Source of the DNA: Benincasa hispida
Lineage: Eukaryota; Streptophyta; Magnoliopsida; Cucurbitales; Cucurbitaceae
Length of the DNA stretch: 64,000 bases
Assembly: GCF_009727055.1 (NCBI RefSeq)
Contig: NC_052350.1
Coordinates: forward strand, 18,474,840-18,538,839
Direction of reading: 5' to 3'
In this document: positions 45,187-56,690 of the stretch, one piece after another
How positions within the stretch are numbered: the stretch's first letter is position 1
Layout of the letters: every line of letters begins with the position of its first letter
The notes under the pieces: model-generated
Told to the model about the DNA's origin: nothing
Database searches by the model: none
Seen by the model: only the letters and a program-made list of their open reading frames with translations
Position numbers and translations under genes: made by a program

Positions 45187-45912
45187 ATTGAATGAAGAGT
45201 TTTGGACCAATCACAAGTTGCCACGTCGTTTACTAAATTAATGAAGAAATTCTAAATCATTAAATTTGGGTCCAATTAGAAGTTGACATATGTCCCGAAT
45301 TGAATTGAAGACAAATTTCGATGACGCCACGCGGTTGGATCAGATGAGAGTAAATTGACCCAATTTGATATTATTATTTGGGTTTAAAGTCCAAACTACA
45401 AAAGAAAAAAAAGAGTTGAATTAGACCCAAATTTCAAATCAGGCCCAAAACCAACTAATTGGGCCCAAGGGCCAGACCCATGGATCAACCAAGTCCAAGT
45501 CCAACTAATTGGGCTCAAGGGCTAGGCCTATGGATCAACCAAGCCCAAGCCCACGAAACCAATTTGAGATCTCTATAAACAGAGAAGTTCTCTTCATTTG
45601 TGGAGGTCAATATTTTCTACATTGAGAGAGCATAGAGAGAATTCATCAATAAGCAGAAGACTCCCAAGACTCCTGAAGCTGCACTCCTAGAAGACAGAAG
45701 ACCCTTAAAGACACAAAGACTCTTCCAAGACTTCTACTTCAAGAACGTTCGGTACTTTTCTTCTTCAAGTCAAACACATACACCCAACCGAGAGAGAATA
45801 AGAGGATCAAGTATTAGAGGTTGAACCATATCGCATCAAATCAACTTCAACATCAACACAACTCAAGTTCAACTCCATGAAACATGTTTCTCCGGAAACC
45901 TCGTGTGAATAA
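45187..45912 (+). repeat. Tat-type 5' LTR (recognisable part)
   Basis: Matches 58431-59062. Landmarks: GTTGCCACGTCGTTTACTAAA, TCTCTATAAACAGAGAAG with a TATAAA at 45574-45579, GAAGCTGCACTCCTAGAAGA, and the end GGAAACCTCGTGTGAATAAA. An exact-length 50-bp tandem duplication (45451-45500 and 45501-45550, GGGCCCAAGGGCC type) is present here but not in the 3' copy. Confidence 0.78.
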
Positions 45913-45914
45913 AT

Positions 45915-45932
45915 TGGCATGTCCAGTGGGAC
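45915..45932 (+). promoter_or_regulatory. primer binding site of the Tat-type element
   Basis: TGGCATGTCCAGTGGGAC directly after the 5' LTR. Position and the TGG start fit a tRNA primer site. I cannot name the tRNA with confidence. Confidence 0.5.
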
Positions 45933-45973
45933 CTCTCTACCTCTCATCTCTCTCTCAGTATCCAAACAAGACG

Positions 45974-47247
45974 AATGGCACCTAAAACGGCTCGTACATG
46001 GGACCTATCATCCGCAGTCGCTCAAGAGAAGTCACGCAAGAGCAAGAGCAGAGCTCCCTCATCGCCCACAACATCTTGAGGCAAATGATGGAATCCCCAC
46101 AAAGCGGGGTGGTCATCAAGGAAAACCCCTTGTTTGACAACTCTACTTCCGCCTCCAGCAAGCCGAAAAGAGATTCACTGCCAGATGTGATTTCTGTCAT
46201 GATGTCAAACGTGATGGCGAAAGTGGCCATGGCAAAAATGGAAATGAATATTAACTTTCTGATGAAAGCCGTCGAGGAGCGAGACCATGAGATCGCTGCC
46301 CTGAGAAAACAAATGAAATCTTGAGAGGCTGCTGAATCAAGCCAAGCACCCACGGTCAAAGCAACTGACAAGGGGAAAACCGTGCTGCAAGAAAACCAAT
46401 TGCAACAGTCAGCCTCGGTGGCCTCTCTGTCGGTCCAACAACTGCAAGACATGATCATGACCTCCATAAGAGTTCAATATGGAGGGTTAGCTCAAACTTC
46501 CTTCATGTATTCCAAGCCATACACCTAGAGGATCGACAATCTGAGACTGCCTGCAGGGTATCAACCCTCAAAGTTCCAACAATTCGATGGAAAAGGGTAA
46601 CCCAAAATAACATATCGCCCACTTCGTAGAAACATGCGAGAATGCGAGAACAAGGGGAGAACTACTAGACAAGCAGTTCGTCAGAACCCTCAAAGGAAAC
46701 ACTTTTGACTGGTACACAGGCTTAGAGCCTGAGGTGATTGACAGCTGGGAGCAACTTGAAAGAGAATTCTTGAATCGCTTCTACAGCACTAGGCGTACCG
46801 TCAGCATGATGGAGCTGACAAACGCCAAACAACAGAAAAGAGAGCCAGTCGTCGATTATATCAATCGATGGAGAGCTTTGAGCCTGGATTGCAAAGATTG
46901 ACTCACCGAATTATCTGCTGTAGAAATGTGCACGCAGGGTATGCACTAGGAACTCCTCTATATCCTGTAGGGAATAAAGCCCCATACCTTTGAAGAATTG
47001 GCGACCCACGCAGCTAAGTATTGCCAACAGGGGAACGAGGGACTTCCTAAGCCACAAACCGAAGAAAGAAAAGAAGGAGGTGAAGGGCGTCGAGAAAATT
47101 GTGAAATGTGCCACAAAGAAGTCAATGGTCATTAATATAACCCCGTTGAAGTTCTCCTCAAAAGGGAAATAAAAGAAGATAGAAAAGAAAGACGAAGGAG
47201 GCAAAAGACGTCGCCTAAACCTGAAGAAGCGACAGGAAAAAGTCTAC
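45974..47247 (+). pseudogene. Tat-type gag
   Basis: Capsid gene. The frame from 45998 carries LIAHNILRQMMESPQSGVVI and MAKVAMAKMEMNINFLMKA with a coiled-coil (EERDHEIAALRKQMK), then TGA. The core follows at 46590-46900 with FVETCENARTRGELLDKQF, TLKGNTFDWYTGLEPEVIDS, FLNRFYSTRRTVSMMEL and DYINRWRALSLDCKD, the retrotransposon gag fold. The C-terminal half continues with FEELATHAAKYC. There is no clear zinc knuckle. At least five stops and frame breaks (46322, 46527, 46598 among them) show it is dead. A plausible original start is ATG 45974, close behind the primer site. Confidence 0.75.
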
Positions 47248-48660
47248 TTGTTCCCCGACTCTAACATTACGGATATGCTTGAGCAATTACTAGAGAAACA
47301 CCTTATCCAACTACTAGAATGTAAACGACCGGAACAGACCGGCAAAGTGGATGATCCCAATTACTGCAAGTATCACAAGGTCGTTAGCCACCTAGTCGAA
47401 AATTTTTTTGTATTGAAGGAATTGATCCTCAAATTGGCCCGTGAGAGGAAAATAGAGTTGTATCTAGACGAGGTGGTCCAAACTAATCATGCTGCAGTGA
47501 CGGTAACTCCAAGCGTGGCAGCATCAATCATATGTTATGAAGAAAAGGAGAGCTCGGTTCAGTTTGGGACCTACGAACTTGTGGTAGTGCGGTTTCAGCA
47601 GGAAGTCTAAGCCACAGATCCTCAAAACAGAGGAGAGCACATTGACGATGACGATAACGAAGGCTGGATCCTTGTGGTGCGCCGTAAGAAGGAAAGATTG
47701 AACTCTACCCAAAAAGAGTCATACTCTCATGGAAGCAATAGGAAAAGGAGCAAGATGCAAAAAAGGAAGGGTAGAAAGAAGGCCCGGAAGCCCAAGGTTG
47801 TTGACGAGAAAGACGAAAATGTTCCTCGTCCCAGGCGACAGGTGACTTTAGCAGATTTCTTCCCGAAGAACTTCTACAATTGGGGTTCAGAGGAAATGCC
47901 AGAGGCTGCTGGTCATGCTATCAGAACCATGGAAGAAGAAGATACCATTCCAGACCCATTAAAATCAATAGGACAGTCAAAGGGTTCGCCACCATTCAAC
48001 ATAGACGACCTGCTCTCGCTCCCGCAAGAAACTAAGACGACCCTCATTGAGGCACTGTTAGAATCCAATGCATCTAGTGTATCGAACTCCGCAGCACGTA
48101 TGTATGCCTCGTGTTGCACATCCATAGGCTTCTCATACAAAGATTTGCTACTGAGATCCAAATTGCATAACAGGCCTTTGTACGTCTCTGGATACATTCG
48201 AGAATAAAGAGTAGGTCAAATCCTCATCGATAACAGATCTGTCGTCAATATAATCCTTAAGACGACTATGAAACAGTTGGGCATACTCATGGAAGAGATA
48301 TTGAACAAGAAATTAGTAATTCAGGGTTTCAATCAAGGCAGCCAAAGGGCGATAGCCATGATACGCTTGGAGTTTCTCATTAGCGATCTGAAGGCTGACG
48401 CACTGTTTCATGTGATAGACTCAAGGACTACTTACAAGCTGCTATTGGGACATCCTTGGATTCATGGGAATGGTGTGATTACATCGACACTACATCAGTA
48501 TTTCAAATTTTACCAAGATGGGATTAAGAAGGTTGAAGCAAATTCTAATATGTTTTCTGAGGTCGAGTCTCACTTCGCAAATGCAAAGTTTTACCTAAAG
48601 AGCGAGAATTCCAGTGAGACTATGCCTGGAGAGAACTTGCTGCCTAAGCAAGTAGGTTGA
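47248..48660 (+). pseudogene. Tat-type gag tail and protease
   Basis: First part (47248-47610): MLEQLLEKHLIQLLECKRPE and YCKYHKVVSHLVENFFVLKE, the latter keeping Cys and His positions of a small CHH-type cluster but with Phe where I would expect the last Cys. Then a Lys/Arg-rich stretch (47680-47800) and DEKDENVPRPRRQVTLADF. The retropepsin follows from about 48205: VGQILIDNRSVVNIIL with the catalytic Asp but Arg after Asn, where related proteases have Gly. It goes on with KQLGILMEEILNKKLVIQGF, HVIDSRTTYKLLLGHPWIHG and STLHQYFKFYQDGIKKVEA. A TAA at 48205-48207 separates gag tail and protease. Confidence 0.75.
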
Positions 48661-48824
48661 TCCCTTTCGAGCTCGACAATAGACACAGAGAAAGGGGCGG
48701 GTAGCAAGGTACAAACCTCCAGCTCAAAAGAGAGTAAGACATCCCTCGGCGTTGGAGAAACACCTGTGATGGGGGGCGAAAAAGCCTCAAAACCTCCGAT
48801 TCTGCGCTATGTCCCTTTGTCAAG

Positions 48825-49688
48825 ATGAAAAAAGGTGAGTCACCTTTTACAGAATGCTCAAAAGCTTTGCAGGTCGGCGACATAGAAATTCTAAAAAAGA
48901 GTTTCGTCACACCTCTCATGCCGATAACGAAGCAGGAAGTCCATAAGCCGGAGGCGGAAGTGATGAGGTTAAAGCTGCCTGAGAGGCGAACTAAAGACGG
49001 ATTCGATCCCAAGGCTTGCAAGCTGTTGGTGAAGGTGGGCTATGACTTCATAACTGACACTGAGTTCAAGAGTTTGAAGATTTATGAGCAACCCCGACTC
49101 TTACTGACCCAAAATAAGCTTTTGCAAGAGGGACACTTTATACCCACGTCCAGGGCGGGACTCGGATATGAGCCATCAGAGTCAGTCTGCATAATCAGAA
49201 AGGCGAAGGGGAAAGTGGCCAACAACAATCATATCACTGCAGAAGAAGTCGATGATACAGGAGAAAAGAATGGCAAAGATAAAAGAGCCTTAGCCTTCGA
49301 CCATCTTAGGCCATCTACCACACGCGCCTTGGTCTTCGAGAGGTTAAGCATGACAGAAGTAGAAAGGGAAAGCCCACATACTATTCCCAAAGCTACTCGA
49401 CTCTCAGTCTTCCAAAGCTTGATTCTACCGAATGAAGGAAATGAGGAAAACATCTGTCAATCGTCAGTGGTGGTGCGACCGTCAGCCTTCGAGAGACTAG
49501 GTACAGTTCCAAAGGAGAGTGAAGAAAAACCCCGCGCTTCCATTTTTTACCGCCTGAAGCACGAGAGGGTTGAAGATCCCCTCGACCAATATGACCCTAG
49601 TAAGACAAAGGGGAAGGGAAAAGCCTGCGCTGACGCCCCTAAAATGACTATAAGAAAGAGGGGGCTGATACCCCGAGCGTCCATCTAG
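48825..49688 (+). pseudogene. Tat-type linker with repeated FxxL modules
   Basis: Open for 287 codons between PR and RT. N-terminal part: PFTECSKALQVGDIEILKKS and RRTKDGFDPKACKLLVKVGY. The second half repeats a short module five times: AFDHL (residues 157-161), VFERL (170-174), VFQSL (195-199), AFERL (221-225) and IFYRL (240-244), each followed by Ser/Thr- or Lys/Glu-rich spacers. Such linkers are known from plant Tat-like polyproteins; their role is unknown to me. It is among the longest unbroken frames of the window, but the flanking parts are broken, so I regard it as a remnant. Confidence 0.65.
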
Positions 49689-49869
49689 CAACGAATGGAC
49701 CTTAAAAACGCTGAAAGGTCACAAGACTAGAAGCCATCAGGAGAGGCAAGAAGTGATGGAGAAATCTGTAGTACCGTACCCTCGCGCATGAAGAGAAAGA
49801 CCTTAGTTACTCTAAACAGAAGTGAGGGTCGCTCTAAGTAAAGAGGCTTGACGTCGTTTTCACCAATCC

Positions 49870-51041
49870 TCATAATGAAAATTTAGAGCAAGAGGAAGGC
49901 GAAACTTTGTGCCACCACATCATCGTCACAGAAAAATCCGAAGAAGGTATGATCGAAGAGGAAGTGGAGGACCCTCCGCAAGGTCTAGAGGACAGTGGCC
50001 AATCCACGGTGGACGAACTAAAAGAGGTGAATCTAGACACAGTAGAAGAACCGCATCCGACTTTCATCAATGCATCCCTCTCGGAAGGAGAAGAGGACGA
50101 ATATATGAGTTTGCTCACCGAATACAGGGATGTTTTTGCCTGGTCATACAAAGAGATGCCAGGACTAGATCCAAAAGTAGTGTCCACCATCTTGCGATCA
50201 AATAAGGGTGTCGACCCGTTAAGCAAGCTCAGCGACGCTTTCGGCCAGAACATACCCCCCAGATTGAGGTTGAGGTCAATAAGCTGATTGAAGTCGGGTT
50301 CATTCGCGAAGTTAAATATCCAACATGGATATTCAACATTGTCCCAGTTAGAAAAAAGAACGGACAACTTCGTGTCTATGTAGACTTTCGCGACCTAAAC
50401 AACGCATGCCCGAAAGACGACTTTCCATTGCCCATCACAGAAATCATGGTCGATGCGACGAAGGGACATGAGGCTTTATCCTTCATGGACAGATCTTCTG
50501 GATATAACCAGCTACGAATGGCCCTCGTAGATGAGGAAATGACAGCATTTCGAACCCCAAAAGGGATATATTGCTACAAAGTAATGCCCTTCGGATTGAA
50601 GAACGCTGGCGCTACTTATCTATGTGCCATGCAGAAGGTGTTTGACGATATGTTGCACAAGACCATTTGAAAGATCTAAGAACCGTGTTCAATCGTCTCC
50701 GAAAGTACCAGTTAAAGATGAACCCCCTCAAATGTGCATTCAGTGTAACTTCAGGAAAGTTTCTAGGCTTCGTTGCGAGACATCGAAGGATAGAAATAGG
50801 CCAATCCAAGATTGATGCCATCCAGAAGATGCTAAGACCAAGGAATCTACATGAGTTGAGAAGTTTGCAGGGACGTCTGGCCTACATCTGGAGGTTTATT
50901 TCTAACCTAGCAGGGCGATGTCAACCCTTTCAAAGACTGATGAGAAAGGGAGAGAAATTCGAATGGAATGAGGCCTGCCAGAATGCTTTCAATAGCATAA
51001 AGAGGTACCTGATCAGCCCTCCTGTCTTAAGAGCCCAGTAG
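49870..51041 (+). pseudogene. Tat-type reverse transcriptase
   Basis: Frame 49907-50287 has the acidic lead-in and LLTEYRDVFAWSYKEMPGLD. A shift leads to VNKLIEVGFIREVKYPTWIF, VRKKNGQLRVYVDFRDLNNA, PLPITEIMVDATKGHEALSF, MDRSSGYNQLRM, AFRTPKGIYCYKVMPFGLKN and FDDMLHKTI followed by TGA. The next frame starts at KDLRTVFNRLRKYQLKMNPL, so a segment of roughly 16-20 codons holding the catalytic Y-x-D-D box is deleted at 50668-50670, with a frameshift. Then GRLAYIWRFISNLAGRCQPF follows. Without the box the enzyme is inactive. Confidence 0.85.
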
Positions 51042-51044
51042 CGG

Positions 51045-51425
51045 GAAATCCGTTGATACTGTACATTACAGCGCAAGGGAGATCACTGGGGCATTGTTGG
51101 CACAAGAAAGAGAAAAAGGAAAAGAACACACTCTCTATTACTTGAGTAGGACCCTAAATGGAGTTGAGATCAATTATTCCCCTTTAGAGAAGACGTGCCT
51201 TGTGCTCTTCTTCGCCATAGATTAGTTGAGGCACTACATACAGGCCTTCACAGTCCACTTAATTGTGAAAGCTGATCCCATCAAGTATGTCCAGTCCAGG
51301 CCGATCGTCTCGGGACGTTTAGCCAAGTGGGTAATCATGTTTCAACGGTACGACATTGTTTATGTATCGTAAAGGGCAGTTAAAGGGCAGGCATTGGCCG
51401 ACTTCCTGGTATATCACGAGTTCCA
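51045..51425 (+). pseudogene. Tat-type first RNase H domain
   Basis: In one frame: GNPLILYITAQGRSLGALLA, YYLSRTLNGVEINYSPLEKT, CLVLFFAID, stop, LRHYIQAFTVHLIVKADPIK and LADFLVYHE. This is the ordinary Ty3/gypsy RNase H in the inactive-looking form of Tat elements, with Ile-Thr in place of the usual first Asp. Two stops (TAG 51223, TAA 51370 region) interrupt it. Confidence 0.75.
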
Positions 51426-51439
51426 TCGGATTGGGAGTT

Positions 51440-51920
51440 AAGTAAAGACTTGCCCGATGACGAAGTTCTCTTTGGAGAAACCTCAAGGCTGTGGGTCATG
51501 TTCTTTGACGGTGTGGCACAGAAAAGTGGTGTGGGGGCAGGTATCGTCCTTACTTCGCCAGAAAAGCACATTCTACCTTATAGCTTTACACTTGTCGAGT
51601 TATGCTCAAACAACATCGCTGAATACCAAGCCTTGATAATTGGTCTCCAAATGGCCTTAGAGATTGGAGTAGCTTGTATAGAGATCTTCGATGACTCAAA
51701 GTTGATAATCAATCAACTCTTATGCCAGTACAAGGTAAAGCATGACGACTTGAAACCCTATTTCACTTACGCTCTCCAGTTGATGGAAAAGTTCAAAAGC
51801 GTGATGTTGGAACATGTCCTGAGGACGGAGAACAAGAAAGTGGATGCCTTGGCAAACCTAGCCACTGCCTTAACAGACCTGGATAATGTGCCCCTTAATA
51901 TATCGCTTTGGCGAAGATAG
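51440..51920 (+). pseudogene. Tat-type second (archaeal-type) RNase H
   Basis: Frame 51450-51920 reads RLWVMFFDGVAQKSGVGAGI with the first Asp, LCSNNIAEYQALIIGLQMAL with the Glu, CIEIFDDSKLIINQLL with the second Asp, and VLRTENKKVDALANLATAL with the last Asp. All four acidic residues are in place, and this domain is unbroken for 150 codons. A second RNase H beside the first is a hallmark of the Tat clade. It ends at TAG 51918-51920, where the polyprotein should continue. Confidence 0.85.
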
Positions 51921-53242
51921 GTTGTACCTTCAATTGGGACTGCATATGGGGAAACGAATGCGATATCAATCTACCTAATCGAAGAGGAACACTGGCGGCA
52001 ACCCATCATAGATTACTTTAAGCATGGAAGGCTCTCGGATGACCCCCACCGTAAAATCGAGGTTTGAAGGAGGGCTGCGCATTTCATTTACTACAAAGGG
52101 GTCCTATACCGTCAATCCCTTGAAGGACTTTTCCTTCGATGCCTCAGTAAAGAAGAATCAACGAAGGTTTTGGAGGAAGCACACTCAGGCGTATGCAGCG
52201 CGCATCAAGCTGGACCAAAGCTACAATTCCAGCTGAAAAGAATGGGTTACTATTGGCCAGGAATGATCCAGGACTCAATGGATTATGCAAAGAAGTGTGA
52301 AGTCTGTCAATATCACGTGAATTTCATTCATCAACCGCCCGAGCCTCTGCATCCCGACCATAGCCTCGTGGCCTTTCGAAGCATGAAGGGCTTGATCTGG
52401 TTGGCCTTATAATAACTAAGTCGTCAGTAGGGCACACCTACATCCTCACAGCAACTAACTACTTCTCAAGATGGGCTGAAGCTGTCGCTCTAAGGGAAGC
52501 TATGAAAGAAAATGTGGTGGATTTTATCCGCACTCATATCATTTATCAATACGATATTCCCCATCAGATCGTGATGGATAACGGAAGACAGTTCTCCAAG
52601 AGTTTGATGGACAGATTGTGTAAAAAATTCAAATTCAAGCAGTACAAATCATCCATATATAATGTCGCCGCAAATGGGTTGGTTGAGGTATTTAACAAGA
52701 CATTGTGCAACCTGCTGAAGAAAATTGTTTCCAAGTCGAAGAGAGATTGGCAGAAGAAGATCGGTGAAACGTTGTGGGCTTATCGCACCACTCACCGTAC
52801 CCCTACAGAAGTCGCCACGTACTCTCTCGTTTATTGGGTAAAAGTTGTCCTTCCTTTGGAAAGAGAAATTCCATCGCTAAAAATGGCGGTACAAGAAGGG
52901 TTGACTATAGAGGACAACACCAAACTGCGGCTCCAAGAGTTGGAAGCACTAGATGAAAAACGATTAGAAGCTCAACAAGCGTTGGAATGTTACCAGGCGC
53001 GAATGTCTAAAGCCTACAATAAGCATGTAAAGCCTCGGTTCTTTCAAGTCGGTGATCTAGTGCTTGCCGTAAGAAGACCAATTATCACGACAAGACATAG
53101 GGGGAATAAGTTTACACCTAAATGGGATAGGCCCTACATCGTCAAAGAATTCTACATAAACGAAGCGTACAAGATGGCTGATCAAGATGGGCTCAGAATT
53201 GGTCCAATCAACGGCAAGTTTCTTAAGAAGTTTTACGCTTAA
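51921..53242 (+). pseudogene. Tat-type integrase
   Basis: Zinc-binding part (52150-52320): AHSGVCSAHQAGPKL and YYWPGMIQDSMDYAKKCEVC, giving His, His, Cys, Cys. After a shift, YILTATNYFSRWAEAVALRE holds the first catalytic position, Asn where Asp is required. The long frame 52502-53242 has HQIVMDNGRQFSKSLMDRL with the second Asp, SIYNVAANGLVEVFNKTL with the Glu, LWAYRTTHRTPTEVATYSLV, and a C-terminal domain with FQVGDLVLAVRRPI and FTPKWDRPYIVKEFY. It ends at TAA 53240-53242. Breaks before 52502 and the Asp-to-Asn change make it inactive. Confidence 0.85.
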
Positions 53243-53273
53243 CAAATGTAAAAAAGAAAAAAAACTTTGTACA

Positions 53274-53442
53274 AACTACGTTACGACTTGATCCCTGACA
53301 TTATAAAGAGTACGTAGGCAACTTAAAGAAATTTAAGTTCAGTTGCGCAAAAAAAAACATTCTTTTTTAACTACGTTATGACTTGATCACTATCATTATA
53401 AAGGGTACGTAGTTAACTTAAAAGAATTTAAGTTCAGTCACG
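53274..53442 (+). repeat. 74-bp direct repeat after integrase, period 95
   Basis: AACTACGTTACGACTTGAT (53274-53347) recurs as AACTACGTTATGACTTGAT (53369-53442), with about ten differences. Both copies end in AAGTTCAGT and a CG-containing tail. It lies in the 3' noncoding region directly behind pol and is followed by a TA microsatellite (53450-53471). Confidence 0.8.
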
Positions 53443-53699
53443 TGATAAATATTATATATATATATATATATGCACGTACATGAGTCCAATGAGAGATAAG
53501 CAAATAAAAGAAGCAGAAATTTAAAGAAGGCTACAAGACGCCAGAAAACATCGCTGAGGAAATTTAAAAAAAAACTTTCATATAAGAGACTTCAGCACTA
53601 TAATAGTCGACTCCAGTAGTTTAAAAAAAAAAAAAACTCCAAGGCCACTGCCTACTGAGGTATGCCTATTCCAATAGGACAAACAACGTCAAGTCAAGG

Positions 53700-56607
53700 T
53701 ACCCAGTTATAGCTCCCCAGCTCTTACTGCATGGCTTCTAACATATGATGTAGGACATCCAAAGCTTTGACATCCTTGTCAGAAAGGATTGGTATGGTCT
53801 TGATCTCATTTATCACCTCTCGCATCTCCAAGGCCTCAAGCTTATGCTCAATCAAAAGGCCTTTGCTCTTGAAAACCAGTCGCGATATTTCGGCCCGTTC
53901 GGCCCTGATGGCCTCTAACTTGGCTAACAGTTACTCTTCTTCTTATAAGACCTGAGAGTCGCGTTCAAGGAGCACCTTTCGTTTAGCAAAAGCACTACTC
54001 TCATCGTACAGTATCTTCTCCATATCAGACTTGGCCTCCTCCAAACGTTGCTCCTTACTTGTCTGAGTCAACTGAGAGGAATAAGATAATTGGAACTGAT
54101 TATACTTCTCCATGTTTCGGAAGTACTCATCTACAAGTTTTTTTAGAGGAGGAAGGTTGGCACCATAATGTCAGAAATGGCTCGGAATATCTCATGCGTT
54201 TCTTTCTCCAAACTAAGAACCTTCTCGAAAGGAGTACGACGCATGATCATCTTGTGCATAGTCTCCCAACATGGCGAGGGCCTAGCGTCGAACGTCAAAA
54301 CCAACGTGGTAGCACAAATTGGAAATCTCGGAACGAGGTGGTGCCCTTTTGCTCGCCTCGGGAGCTCACTGTCACTTAGACTCGCCAAGACCCTCGACGC
54401 TTCTCCGGGTTGGAAACCTTCCTGCCGCAAGCGCCAGGGAGCAACTAGTTTCCTGGCTACTAAATCTGACGTTTCGATGTTCCCGACAACCACCGCCTCC
54501 TTGGCATGAAGGATGTCTCTGGGGATAGCACGCGCTTGATAGGACCTTTGGCACGGGATACACTGCAGCGCTTCAAAGGTACCAACTCTCTCAACGGCTG
54601 AGTCAACGACAAAAGGGCCCACCAAAGATTTCTTCACTTCGTGATCTTCAAGTCCTTGGAGAGAGAGTTTCAGAGGCGACTACAAAAAAAAGGAAACTAA
54701 ATGTACATCGTACAAAAAATAAAAAACTAAAAAACAAAAAAAACGACGTACTAGTGAGTTGAGAGCGTTAGAAGCCACCGGATCATTCTGAGCTCGCTCA
54801 AGAAAATTGGCATCTGATGCCCCGTGTTTTTTTGGAAGCATCGCTTCCAATGAATGGTCGCCGGTACTATTTCGACTGTCTTCTCAATCGGTTGGAAGCG
54901 TCTTTTTGTGCGATCGTTGTAGCCCCTCAGTCAGCGAAGCTGCTTCCCTTCATGGTTGATTCCTTTACATTTGGGTAGTCTTGGTGGCGCTGGGGGAGGG
55001 ATAATACTGGTCACTAACAGATGACGATTCTCTTCGAAGTAGTTTCCCATGCTTCGTTAACCACCAATTCTTGTGGGGTAACATGTGTGTGCGGATCCAA
55101 TGTACGGGCCGACAGGAATACCTGATACAAGGCTTGTGTTTCATGCATACTCTCTAGTAATATAAAACGTTCTTCGGCATAGGGGCGGGAGTATTCCCCC
55201 TATAATCATTCGGAATGTTCTGATGGAAGTCAAATTGTCGACCAGAGCGAAAGGGACTATACGACTAATTCGGGCATCCTACACTGGGAGGATAAGTAAC
55301 CTGATCGCATGCTGGAAAAAAATAACTGGACTTCAAGAAAGGTAGGTCTCTACTATCAGTTAGGCGTTCATGCCTGCTCCTATTGTGAATGCTTGCATGC
55401 CACTGAATATCTTGTGCTGTTATGGATCAATTCCTGTGCATCGTACTCGTCGAAGTAAATCCATAAGCCCAATGGGTTCGAAGCCTCTATTATCAACCTT
55501 AGGCCATGATAGAGTGTTGGCCCGGACCGGAATAGCGAGACTATAAGCAGTTTCGTGAACCATCAAGCAAGCCATTCTAAAGACCCCAGGCGAAGATAAC
55601 CTCCTTTCTGGGGGAAATACAAAAACACATAACCAGCAGATAGAAAGGTTGGCCAGATAGGTCTTATCCTTCAACTCGTCTCCTACCTCTAGCTCCGCGA
55701 ATAGCATGTTTTCCCTTCTTGACTGATCTCAAAATGCGATTTGCGTACCGTCAGGATTTTGCATGGACCGGGACCGAGAGGCTTCTTTTGCTTCTGTGTA
55801 ACAGACTTATCATTTTTGGCGACCCCCAGGAATAAAAAAAAAGATCCATGAGCTAATAGACACTGAGGAATCATGCTTCGTGGGAGTCATGCAATTTTCT
55901 CTCTGCGAAGCACACTATCAAAAAATTTGCCCGAAAAAGGTGTTCGCACGTTTTCGGCAAGTACTTCTCTTTGTCACGGGGACCAGTTAGCTCTTTGAGG
56001 GAAGGAATCACTTCTTCATAAAAGCTTCCTTTGACCAGAAGACCCCTGAACAACCAGAGGTCCCATAAGGAAAATTGGCGCTTCGCCCGCCGCAGTTATG
56101 AAGAGTGTTGTTGAAGGACATCAAGCTTAATAGAAAGCTCGAACTATGTCACCGTTGCGATCATATGTGTACAGAAAGGCCATCACTGCGCAAGAAAAAT
56201 TAATGTCACAAAGGAATCGCTCGTTTTGACTACTACAACCTCAAGCCACTCCAGTAATTAGTCAACGAAGCCCGAATTCTCCAGGGACTTTTTGTCACAA
56301 TGGTCCAGTGGACCTGACTCTCAATTATGCGACGTCCGAGAGTTAGCACTCGATCTGGGTTAGGGTTTCCTCATGAATAAAAGATTCGCAAGATCCATGC
56401 ATGCTCTCCTCGGGTCAAGGTTCTTTTGTCGATAATTTGGAAAGGATCATGTTGTCATCTAAACTTGGCCAACGATCAGCGAAAGGACTGGCTAAAGATT
56501 TTGCCACAGGAAGGTTGAGTCCTTCCTTCATGGGCTAACTCCGGTTTTTTAAGAATCACGAGGTGCCTCTCATCAGATGAGATGTGGTCGGTGAAAGTAA
56601 ACCATTG
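53700..56607 (-). pseudogene. antisense ORF of the Tat-type element, plant-mobile-domain-like
   Basis: A long, broken minus-strand coding region opposite to pol. It starts near 56607 (ATGGTTTACTTTC on the minus strand) and reads TFTDHISSDERHLVILKKPE, then GSFYEEVIPSLKELTGPRDK and YLPKTCEHLFRANFLIV (56053-55871), HGSFFLFLGV and GPGPCKILTVRKSHFEISQE (55860-55720), YLANLSICWLCVFVF, SPGVFRMACLMVHETAYSLA (55700-55420), a Pro/Gly/Arg-rich middle (54637-54143) and a coiled coil at the end (LEALEMREVINEIKTIPILS, 53870-53770). The N-terminal half resembles plant mobile domain proteins (aminotransferase-like PMD), and Tat-clade elements are known to carry antisense ORFs of this sort. The frame is broken in at least six places. 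Role unknown; capture from a host PMD gene is a reasonable guess. Confidence 0.6.
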
Positions 56608-56690
56608 TTCTGAAGAAAAAAAAAAGGGTCAATAGGGGATGAGCTTCAACCATAGGGTTAAAAAAAATCAAATTATCCGGTAGGGCGATT

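Noticed and set aside
54059..54528. Plus-strand frames opposite the antisense ORF of the Tat-type element
   Set aside because: The minus frame is longer and continues a recognisable protein layout; plus frames are shadows.
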